Below, one piece after another: positions 1-8,100 of a stretch of DNA of 29,818 bases. Numbering within the stretch: position 1 is the first letter of the stretch; every line of letters begins with the position of its first letter. The stretch comes from a virus. The DNA lies in the IMG/VR virus record IMGVR_UViG_3300042881_003765, positions 1-29,818 of that record; one strand, 5' to 3'. Under the pieces are notes generated by a model, which did not search any database, was not told the DNA's origin, and worked only from the letters and a program-made list of their open reading frames with translations. Made by a program: the position numbers and the translations under genes.

Positions 1-13
1 ATCTTACGAAATC

Positions 14-199
14 TCATGAATAATACTCCGACTCATCAAATGTAAAGTATTCATGAATTGCAGACATCACTGCATCCTCAATAGCTTCTTTGATACTTTC
101 TTCAGAAGGATTCTCTACATGTTTATGAGCACGATACCATCCCTGTTTGACACCATCCTCAACTGCAATATCGAGTATGTGATAAAGTTTGGGTTTCAT
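14..199 (-). CDS. Hypothetical 61-residue protein
   Basis: I do not recognise this small acidic protein. It starts at an ATG at 197-199, reads MKPKLYHILDIAVEDGVKQG and ends in an aromatic acidic tail (DESEYYS). It has no cysteine, signal peptide or membrane segment; the sequence looks mostly helical, with a Glu/Ala-rich middle. It is the last complete gene of a minus-strand run of small accessory genes. No clear Shine-Dalgarno precedes the ATG, but an extended -10-like TGATATGAT lies about 25 bases upstream, so it may be transcribed separately. Coding is supported by the tidy fit to the neighbouring gene, which ends at 234, not by any homology I can name. Confidence 0.6.
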   Translation of the reverse strand: MKPKLYHILDIAVEDGVKQGWYRAHKHVENPSEESIKEAIEDAVMSAIHEYFTFDESEYYS

Positions 200-222
200 G
201 AGATTTCTGTTTTGATGTGGCC

Positions 223-228
223 ATCATA
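223..228 (-). promoter_or_regulatory. Possible extended -10 promoter
   Basis: On the minus strand the bases read TGA-TATGAT, an extended -10 hexamer like that of the stronger promoter at 10421-10449. No TTGACA-like -35 box is present 17 bases upstream. Transcription from here would give a leader of about 17 bases before the ATG at 199. It is a weak candidate. Confidence 0.3.
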
Positions 229-233
229 TCACA

Positions 234-599
234 TCAGGTTTCTTCAGTCTCTTCTGCTGTGCCAGTTTCCAAAGTGTCCTCATAATCAGTAAGTTCTTTT
301 ATTCTATCAAAGAAATCCTCATCAAGTGGATAGACCTTTTCTTCACCACGATCAATCCTATCACACATTTCCATCAGATATTCAAGAAACTCTTTCGGAT
401 AAGTTTCATCCATATTGATGCTACACCAGAACCACTGATAACATTCTTCATACGGATCATCAGTTTTCAACAGAGCATAATCAGCATAGTTTCCGCTGAT
501 GAGGTCACGCCACATCTTGAAGTTATTCCATATTTCTCTCCAACCAGTCTGGAAACAGTGTCCAAAATAATATTCAAACCAGTTCAGTTTCGTCTTCAT
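234..599 (-). CDS. Hypothetical 121-residue acidic protein
   Basis: This gene is not recognised. The protein is rich in Trp, Tyr, Phe and acidic residues, opens with MKTKLNWFEYYFGHCF and ends in a Glu/Thr tail (TGTAEETEET). The start at 597-599 is well supported: GGAGGA sits five bases upstream of the ATG on the minus strand. The first 26 bases overlap the end of the 99-residue gene upstream, which suggests translational coupling. No membrane segment or metal motif is seen. Small aromatic-rich acidic proteins of this kind are common in accessory regions of cyanomyoviruses, and function is unknown. Confidence 0.7.
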   Translation of the reverse strand: MKTKLNWFEYYFGHCFQTGWREIWNNFKMWRDLISGNYADYALLKTDDPYEECYQWFWCSINMDETYPKEFLEYLMEMCDRIDRGEEKVYPLDEDFFDRIKELTDYEDTLETGTAEETEET

Positions 600-873
600 C
601 TAGTTCCTCCAAATGATCCCAGTTCCAAGTACGAGAGATAAAATCAATATCAAATCCAAACTTATATGCCCAAAATAGAATACTCAAAACATCACCAGAT
701 CCAGACTTGATTTGTAGATAAGGCCAAGATGGATAATCATTCCAACTCACAGAAAGTTGAAGCAAACTCCAACGTTTGATATTTAAAATCTGAACATACC
801 ATTCGTGACCAAAATCTTCACGATGATTGTACTTAATCAAAAATTTACGGTATTTAAATTTAATCAAATTCAT
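574..873 (-). CDS. Hypothetical 99-residue protein
   Basis: The product is unrecognised. It has a basic N-terminus (MNLIKFKYRKFLIKYNHRED), several Trp residues (SWNDYPSWPYLQ), a hydrophobic stretch around residues 58-76 (SGDVLSILFWAYKFGFDIDF) and an acidic C-terminus. The hydrophobic stretch carries an Asp and a Lys, so I do not call it a membrane helix. The end overlaps the start of the next gene by 26 bases. The upstream gene stops seven bases before the ATG, so the two probably share a transcript. No Shine-Dalgarno is obvious. Confidence 0.65.
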   Translation of the reverse strand: MNLIKFKYRKFLIKYNHREDFGHEWYVQILNIKRWSLLQLSVSWNDYPSWPYLQIKSGSGDVLSILFWAYKFGFDIDFISRTWNWDHLEELDEDETELV

Positions 874-879
874 TGAAAA

Positions 880-1089
880 TTATTTAAAGGGAGTATATTT
901 CTTTTCTACTTCTTGTCTGTGATGACGTTCATAATCTGCCATGTGAGACAATTCTCCATGAACATGTCTGCGATGTCTCATACCTGCAACTGCACTCATC
1001 TTGGTATTCGCAATAGTTTTTTTGGCAGCAAGTTCCTTTTGTTGTTGTGCAAGTTCAATCTGTTCTAAAAATTCTTGAAATGTTTTCAT
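880..1089 (-). CDS. Small protein with capsid-targeting-like N-terminus
   Basis: This 69-residue basic protein begins MKTFQEFLEQ, which closely resembles the capsid-targeting sequence MKTYQEFIAE at the front of T4 internal head proteins such as IPII and IPIII. In T4 that peptide takes cargo into the prohead core and is removed by the gp21 protease after a hydrophobic-x-Glu motif; FLE and QIE here would fit. The rest is helical and rich in Gln, Lys, Arg and His (RHRRHVHGELSH, YERHHRQEVEKKY), compatible with binding packaged DNA. A late-type octamer AATAAATA lies 19 bases upstream of the ATG, fitting expression during head assembly. The internal-protein role is inference from ten residues, the charge and the promoter. 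Confidence 0.65.
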   Translation of the reverse strand: MKTFQEFLEQIELAQQQKELAAKKTIANTKMSAVAGMRHRRHVHGELSHMADYERHHRQEVEKKYTPFK

Positions 1090-1107
1090 TGCACTTATCT
1101 TTTTAGT

Positions 1108-1115
1108 TATTTATT
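1108..1115 (-). promoter_or_regulatory. Possible T4-type late promoter (AATAAATA)
   Basis: The minus strand reads AATAAATA, matching the NATAAATA form of the T4-like late promoter reported for cyanophages. It lies about 19 bases upstream of the ATG at 1089. The sequence is AT-rich and the octamer is short, so chance occurrence is possible. Confidence 0.4.
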
Positions 1116-1505
1116 TTAATTACATCCGAACATCGCACCACCCACGGCCGCACCCACAGGCACCGCCCACCACCTTCCATCACCTCTTGATAGTGCAGCA
1201 CCCACACCGCCTCCCAGAAGTGCGCCTAGTGCGCTCTGCGTAGGATTACAATAACCGCGACCAGAATAATTATTCCCATAGTAGCCATTTCCGCGTGGCT
1301 GATAATTGATGGGTCCAGCTCCACAAGGGACTTGGTAAGACTGCGTTGCAACGTTTCCTTGAACATAATTTCCGTATCTATCATAGTAACCAGGATTGTA
1401 AACCTCACGATACTTTGTGCAGGTTTGATAATCATTTACCTGTTGAGCCTGAACTGGCACTGAAAACAAGGATGCGATCAGTGGAAGTAGGAACAGTTTT
1501 TTCAT
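1116..1505 (-). CDS. Secreted glycine-zipper protein
   Basis: A 129-residue protein with a textbook Sec signal peptide: MKKLFLLPLIASLFSVPVQA, with likely signal peptidase I cleavage after VQA at residue 20. The mature part has a Tyr/Gly/Asn-rich middle (residues 38-85) and a C-terminal glycine zipper of the 17-kDa surface-antigen type (roughly residues 91-127, ALGALLGGGVGAAL then VPVGAAVGGAMFG). Four cysteines (29, 61, 86, 128) could form disulfides in the periplasm. The architecture suggests insertion into or across the host envelope. A near-consensus sigma70-like promoter lies directly upstream, so expression is probably early and separate from the late genes. Possible roles are superinfection exclusion or envelope remodelling, neither shown by the sequence. 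Confidence 0.75.
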   Translation of the reverse strand: MKKLFLLPLIASLFSVPVQAQQVNDYQTCTKYREVYNPGYYDRYGNYVQGNVATQSYQVPCGAGPINYQPRGNGYYGNNYSGRGYCNPTQSALGALLGGGVGAALSRGDGRWWAVPVGAAVGGAMFGCN

Positions 1506-1526
1506 TGGTTTTATGGGTTTGACTCC

Positions 1527-1555
1527 AGAATATCAGATATTTAGTAGTTTGTCAA
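1527..1555 (-). promoter_or_regulatory. Sigma70-like promoter, extended -10
   Basis: On the minus strand there is TTGACA (1550-1555), a 17-base spacer and TATTCT (1527-1532), with TGA directly before the -10 hexamer making an extended -10. It points at the secreted glycine-zipper gene starting at 1505, giving a leader of roughly 15 bases. The box begins immediately after the stop of the zinc-ribbon gene. The form is that of a host RNA polymerase promoter and implies early expression. Confidence 0.75.
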
Positions 1556-1558
1556 GAC

Positions 1559-1834
1559 TTACCATAATTCCATAGGACATGATGCGGCTTTGAATTTCCA
1601 TTTAACCACCATGTAACAACCGCAAAGATAACATTTTTTACTTTCTCTGTTAAATTGAGAACAATCATTGCAAATTTTTTCTCTATTCTCAATTTTTTGA
1701 TCTGAGACAAAAATACCGTCTCCTTCGACAACATTCTGTCCAACAGATTTTGCAAATTCTTTAAAACTTTTCATCTGTTCCCAAAAATCTGGATATTGAT
1801 TGGGATCTATAAATTCTGGTGTTTTATCAGTCAT
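1559..1834 (-). CDS. Small six-cysteine zinc-ribbon-like protein
   Basis: A 91-residue protein starting MTDKTPEFIDPNQYPDFWEQ. The C-terminal half carries cysteines at 55, 58, 68, 71, 73 and 86 in a C-x2-C-x9-C-x2-C-x-C-x12-C pattern, probably a structural zinc site. I chose the ATG at 1834 over one 57 bases further upstream because the longer form adds a stretch that reads into the hairpin terminator at 1862-1898. Small proteins of this kind recur in T4-like cyanophages, but I cannot name a function; protein or nucleic-acid binding is plausible. It ends where the -35 box of the next promoter begins. Confidence 0.7.
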   Translation of the reverse strand: MTDKTPEFIDPNQYPDFWEQMKSFKEFAKSVGQNVVEGDGIFVSDQKIENREKICNDCSQFNRESKKCYLCGCYMVVKWKFKAASCPMELW

Positions 1835-1861
1835 GGTAAGAAGAAATGATTTAAATATAGA

Positions 1862-1898
1862 CAAAAAAGGGGCAATTGTCAATATTGACAAAGCCCCT
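1862..1898 (-). terminator. Intrinsic terminator after the fibre unit
   Basis: On the minus strand an outer AGGGGC/GCCCCT stem (1868-1873 with 1893-1898) encloses the perfect palindrome TTGTCAATATTGACAA (1876-1891), followed by a run of six T (1862-1867). It sits downstream of the small coiled-coil gene ending at 1929 and so closes the transcript of the large fibre gene. Confidence 0.75.
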
Positions 1899-1928
1899 GG
1901 ATTCTTTTTATAATAACTCTGTGGGGTT

Positions 1929-2090
1929 TCAATCCTGAGACATAGCTTGAATTGCTTCTAGAGCTCCTTGAATTTTAAAGAACTCTTCTTTTTTGATATT
2001 AAATTGTCTTTCTAGTTCAACGAGTTCTTCTCTCAACTTTTCAGATCTTTCTGTAAGTTGAGTTGCCATTTGTTGCGCTTTATCATCCAT
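1929..2090 (-). CDS. Small coiled-coil protein (53 residues)
   Basis: The minus strand encodes MDDKAQQMATQLTERSEKLR and continues as a charged helix through ELVELERQFNIKKEEFFKIQ, ending in AIQAMSQD. Leu, Val and Phe spaced in a heptad-like way among Glu, Lys and Arg indicate a coiled coil over almost its full length. It starts 31 bases after the stop of the 2180-residue fibre gene and ends just before an intrinsic terminator, so it is the distal gene of the fibre transcript. That position suggests a fibre assembly factor or a small trimerising part, which is inference. No clear ribosome binding site is visible. Confidence 0.65.
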   Translation of the reverse strand: MDDKAQQMATQLTERSEKLREELVELERQFNIKKEEFFKIQGALEAIQAMSQD

Positions 2091-2120
2091 GTGTTTCAAA
2101 TCAAAATAACTCTGACAAAA

Positions 2121-5100
2121 TTATTTAGTACCCTTTAATTCATTCACTTCTGCACGAAGTTCGGAAATCTCACCTTTAAGTTCTTTAATTGCTTCAATTA
2201 GAACAGCAGTTAAGTTACCATAAGCAACTGACTTCATTCCTTTTTCATCAGTATGAACAACATCTGGTAGAACTTTTTCAATTTCTTGTGCAATTACACC
2301 AATTTGATGTGATTCAATATCAATACGATCATATTCAACACCACGAAGTTGAGTAACTTTATCTAAACCATTTTCAATAGTTTTGATGTTAGTTTTGATT
2401 CTTTCATCAGAACTTGCGGTAATTTCTCCAGTAGCAGAAACATTTCCACTATTATCAATTGAGAAAATAGTAGTATCAGTGCTTGATCTAAATTGATATC
2501 CACCTTGAGATCCAAAGTATGTTGTGGAGTTGTTTCCAAAATATAATCTATTTTTTCCATCATCACTAACCTGCCATACATCAACTGCACCTCTTAGGAG
2601 TCCTGTGAGAGTTCGTCCACCAACTCGACTAGCATTTAAGTTAGCAACTTCTGTTGTTGATGTAACTACAAGTGGTGAAGTTCCTGTTGCAACTGTGGAA
2701 GTAATTACTCTTGCGGTTATATCCCCAGAAGGACCGCAATTGATGTTCATACTTCCAGCAGATGGATTCGTAGCACCAGGCCCAAATGCACTAACAATAC
2801 CGATATTTGCGTAAATACCCTGACCACTTCCTGTGCCATTTAACTGTAAACTTCCACCAAATTGTCCATTTAGATATCTAAGTGTTCCTCCAGTTGCACC
2901 ACTAGGGTTACCACTTAGGTTTGTAATTATACCAGTATTAACAAAAGCAGTTAGATCCTGACCATTTTGACCATGTAATGTATTAACTTGTGCAGTAGTT
3001 ACAATACCAACGTTAATATAACCTGTTGGAGCTCCCATCCAACCAGTAACAACAGCAGTAGTTGTAAATCCAGTGACTACATAGGCACTTGTAATTCCTG
3101 CAACATTACTTCCAAGGTTTGTAATAATACCAGTGTTGATTGTTGCAAGTGGAGTTGCAAAGGATGTATTTGCTCTAATACCACTAATGAAAGCATTAGT
3201 ACCACTAATTGTTGTGATCGTACATGCAACACCAGTAATCGAAGTTACAATACCAATATTAAAACATGCTAGGGATGGTAAATTAGCTCCAACTCCACCA
3301 CCAATATATTGAGTTCTGATTGCAGTAATAATACCAGACTGTATTGAAGCTTCAGTTGATACAGACAACCTGTTGACATTTAAACTGTCAACGACCATAT
3401 TTGTTGCTGAAATGACACCACTATTTGAAACTAAATTACCAACAACTAAAGTTCCAGCAACAGTAGATACTCCACTGAATACGGAGTTGAATGAATTTTC
3501 AAATCTTACTGTAGCGTTTGTGAATGTTGCAGCAGTTCCAATAACTTCTATGTTTTGGAATTGTGCGATTGTATTCGCATTCGTTGTTCTAATTGTGTAA
3601 TTTGTTCCAACTCCAGAGAATATTGTTGTATTGTTAACTGTAACAGTATCAAACGAAGCATTACCGATTGCCTGAGCACCAGCAAATGTAACTGCACCAC
3701 CTACATAGAGGTTTCTAACTTTAACTGTTCCGTTAACTTCTAGTGCATCAGAGAAGTTATAAACTCCAACAGACTGACCTATACCAATTTGATCTAGTTT
3801 TAGATAATCTCTATTCTTATCTTGGGAAATCATACCCCAACGACGCCAGTCACCATCTGCATATACATGACCAATGTAACCAGCTGGATCTGGGTTAGCT
3901 AGGAACGAGATATCTCCAGTTTTCTTAGCGTCTGTTGGAGTCGAAATACCAACAGTTAGAAGTTTGGGTTGAGATGCAAGACCTTTAATGTATAGATCTC
4001 TTGTTTCAAGTCCATCATCAGCGGAACTGGTTACTTTTTGTGAGAAGTTGACTGGACCATAGAATTGTGATGTTTGATTACTATTTTCACCACCTTCAAC
4101 CGTGATTCTTTCTTTAACAACCAAGTCATCAAAAACACCACTGTTTCTCTTTTCTGAACCAGTTAATAAGTCATCGCCAAAGAATGAAACAACTGGAGCA
4201 TCAACAGTCTCTTCCTCACCAGTTGCACCATTAACCTTTGAAGCACCAGTATAGAATTCACCTCTGTCGTTCATACCAGTGTAAACGACTGTACCACCAT
4301 CTTGTTCTCTTGCTTGAGAAACTAAACTCTCATCAGTACTTAAAATTCTATCTTGTTTTACTGGCAGACCTGTTGAGTAGTTACCAGGACCATAACCAAG
4401 ATATTCAAATGTATGACCAGAAGCACGAAGAATGGATGGTCTACGAATTTCTACTGGAAGAACACGAATTTTTCTTACTATTGAACCAGAACCACTGACA
4501 GATGCAACTGTAGAGAACTGACCTCTTAGTACATTAAATGTATTTCCAGCTGGGTCACTAGAAAGTCTAATAATTTCCGAGTTGATGGAAATAAAATCAC
4601 CCTTTCTAAATCCATCTGAACTTGTTAATGTTATAGAAGTGTCAGTTGAAGTGATTGGAGTGGATAATGTAGTGGTAATTCCAGCGTATAAAAAGTTACC
4701 TCTACCGCCAAGGTTTTCTTCTCCAGATCCTAAAGCTCTTCCGTTTGCTGAAAGGGTGGATTTATGTACGGTTACTCCAGTTTGATTCCAGGTCTGAGGA
4801 ATAGTAGTAATTCCAGAACTAAAAGTGAACGAAGTAATACCTAGAGATTCGTTGACAACGAATTTTTTAGAGAAATAAGTATTTCCTACACCGACAAATG
4901 TGAATGTGTTACCAGGTAGAAGTCCATGACCCTCTGAACAAATTACTGTTGTAATTCCAACTGTTCCATTAAACCTAATTGAACTTACTCCAACCTCTTT
5001 TGCAGATAGATATGCAATTGGGATTTTCTCATCATTTCTAGTTCTGTAAGTTGCTGAAGGGAGGCCACCTTCTCGTATTACAGCAATAGATTTAGTTGAA

Positions 5101-8100
5101 GGAACATCTATGATTTTGAATGTTCCATTCATGAGTGGTTCCATGAATCCACTCAATTCTATAGAATCACCAATGTTATTATTGATAGATGCAACTTGAA
5201 CAACAGCATAACTTGAAGGAGCCCCTGCAGGATCTGCGGAAATAATCATAGTATTTCCGATTCCATATACGGAACCAGGATCAACAATTTCTACAGATGA
5301 AATAGTATTTCCAACAGAAATTGTTACTTTTGCAGTAGCATTTTTTCCAGTTATGAAATTATTAATTAACTCAGCTGAGTAGATCGTACTTGTAACCCCA
5401 GCATTATTGTTATATCCTGAACCTGGATTTGTTAATGTTAGAGATCTAATAGAATTTAAATTATGGTCAATATCTGTATAAAGAGTTATGGTTGTGTTTC
5501 CAGATCCAGTAATTACCGCTCCAGTAATTGCATAACCAACTCTACTATTATCGAAGAAATAATTTAAAGCTTCTTTGGTGAGAGAGTTCTTTTTATCACT
5601 AGTTCTAACAATTCCAGCGGGATATAATTCAGCGTAACTTAATGTAGGAAGTGGATCAGAGTTATAGTTATCTCTGTCAATTTGTGGGTATAGATTTCTT
5701 ACATCCTGATTGAAATTTGTATTACTTAAACCAAATCCAACATTAGAATTTGGTCTAATACTACCAGATAGTGCAATAATATTGTAGATTCCGTCTTGTC
5801 CACCAGCGCCAGGAATAAATGGTTTAACTTCTTGACTTCTATAAATGTATATACTTTCTCTAGACTTTTCTTTTTGTATTGTTGGTAAAGCTTCAATTTG
5901 TTGTTGAGTGGATCTTTGATTGGTTTGATTTAAAAATGTTCCTGGGCTAGCATCAAATCCACCTACAGAAAATTCTTTGGAATTTGTTACTGAAATAACT
6001 TCAAATGATCCATTATAGGATGCTACAGTTTGAGCGGAACTTACTACATTTGAAATTTTTACAGTATCACCAATAACTAAATTATGTGGAAGTTCTGTCT
6101 TTACAAATGCACTTCCAGAAGAATAGGTGATGGTCTTAATAATTTTTGGATTTCTTAGTTGAGTTACGTCTGTCAGAGCAGATGTCAAGTAAGATACACT
6201 AGAAATACCTACAGATTTTGATTCTTGAAGAACAAATCCATCAGTTGGTGGTCTAGCATCTACAAATTCTTTTGGGATAACATAACGGAACTTATAAATT
6301 CTATCGTCTAAACCTCTATTATCAATTCTTCTAGTGATAAAAGTCGATCCAGTTTGATTTCCTAATGTAGTTGATCCAATTCCTACGATACCGGTGTAAA
6401 CAGTGTTGAATACTGTAACAGGGGTACTTTGAATATACCAATTACTTATCGTACTATCATATTGTATTGGGTGACCAGCATCTCCTGGGCGTTTGTCGGA
6501 GACGTAACTAATTACCTCTAATCTTCCACCACCATTTGAAATTCCAGAAATAGTATTTCCAGAGTTGGCATCATTCAGAGTGGAAGATAATCTGATTTGA
6601 TTTGCGGATAATCCACTGGTGGAAACATAGTAAATTTTATCTGGAGATAAGTTTTCTGGAAGATCTCCATTATCACTTAATACTCTTACTTTTTCTCCAT
6701 TAAAAAATTGGTGATTTGATTGTAGAGTTAAAATATTTGATGTAATACTATTAATTCCAGAATTTCTACCAACTGTATATACTTTTTTAGATGAAGTTCC
6801 GATTCCACTGGGAACCTGCATCAAAATAGGAGCTTTAAAGTTGTTTTGTTGAGATCCAATAATTACAGAAAGATACAACTCTTCGTTTTCTTTGGCACCA
6901 ATTCTGTAGGAGTCAATCTGGGAAGGAGGAGCAATGTCCGCACTGTCATATCCAGAGATATAAAGTCTTGCGGTATTACCTGCAGAAATTATTTTATTAA
7001 CATCAAGAGGAAGCCAAGTTACGTTAGTTTCTCTAAAGATTAACTCTCTAGGAGGAATAACATGGGTAATATATCCAACGTCATCTCTATCAAAGGACTC
7101 TGGTCTAAATCCAACAGCCTCTAAAGAAACTGCACCAAAGTTTGAGTTTGAGTTAGTAATAGATTGGTCACCACCAGACTCTGCAACGAAGTGTCTAGCG
7201 AATCCGATTGCGAAAATAGAAACACACTGAAGAATAGAATTATTACTACACTTCATGTGGAAGTTTTCCCAACCAGGCCTATAAATTGCTCTGGAGTTGG
7301 TGTGGAGTGGTTTATCTGCGTCGTCAACAGTCAGATTTTCATTGTATATTCCAGTTTCCGAATCATACAATAGGAAAGCATTATCATCCTTTTGTAGGGA
7401 AATTCCAGTAAATTGGGCAGTCAACATGGACTTAAATCCTGTTGCTTTGCTACCATCAGCATGAAGTCCGTTCATACCATAAACGGATCTTAATGTACAT
7501 GAGAAAATATATGGAGATGCAGAAGATACACTATCAGATTCTACAATAGTTCTGGCATTAAGAATTTGTCCAGAAGTTGGTAGAGCAATTACCGGAGTTG
7601 CTGGAGCAACGTATTTAAACTCAGTTGCACTTATTACATCACTGACTAAGAAAGAACCGTTATATTCATCGACACTTGTTGTAATTCCAGTAATTAGAAC
7701 TGGAGTATCTTTAAATAAATTATGTGGAGCAGAAGTGGTTACTGTAATAGTTGTGGATGGTACAATACCATTACCAGATTTGATACTCGTGATACCAATA
7801 GGATCTGCACGAAGATCTCCAACGATTCTGTATTCATCAATGGATGGTTCAAAGTCCGAAGTATTATTTACGGGATAATTTGGAATACCTCTTCCAGAAG
7901 TATCACCATAAGCGTATGAAACCTTATAGTAATACATTTCCAAGTCGGTGAGACCTGTATGTTCCGAACCTAACTTAACTTGATTGATGCCATCTGCGTA
8001 TTCAAAACAAGTTAGTTTATGGTGTGAATAATTTGGGACAACCTTTCTTCCTGTAGAATCTTTATAACAAGCTCTTTGTGGATCAGCATCAAAAATACTG

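Noticed and set aside
1835-1891. N-terminal extension of the zinc-ribbon gene, hydrophobic like a signal peptide
   Set aside because: The extension reads through the terminator hairpin at 1862-1898; the start at 1834 gives a sensible soluble protein.
2780-3270. CRISPR-like array
   Set aside because: The repeats are degenerate, unevenly spaced and within the reading frame of the fibre protein.
2988-3272. Plus-strand frame coding a Cys/Ser/Asn/Thr-rich peptide resembling a metallothionein-like protein
   Set aside because: The cysteines arise from antisense reading of Thr/Val/Gly-rich repeats of the fibre gene.
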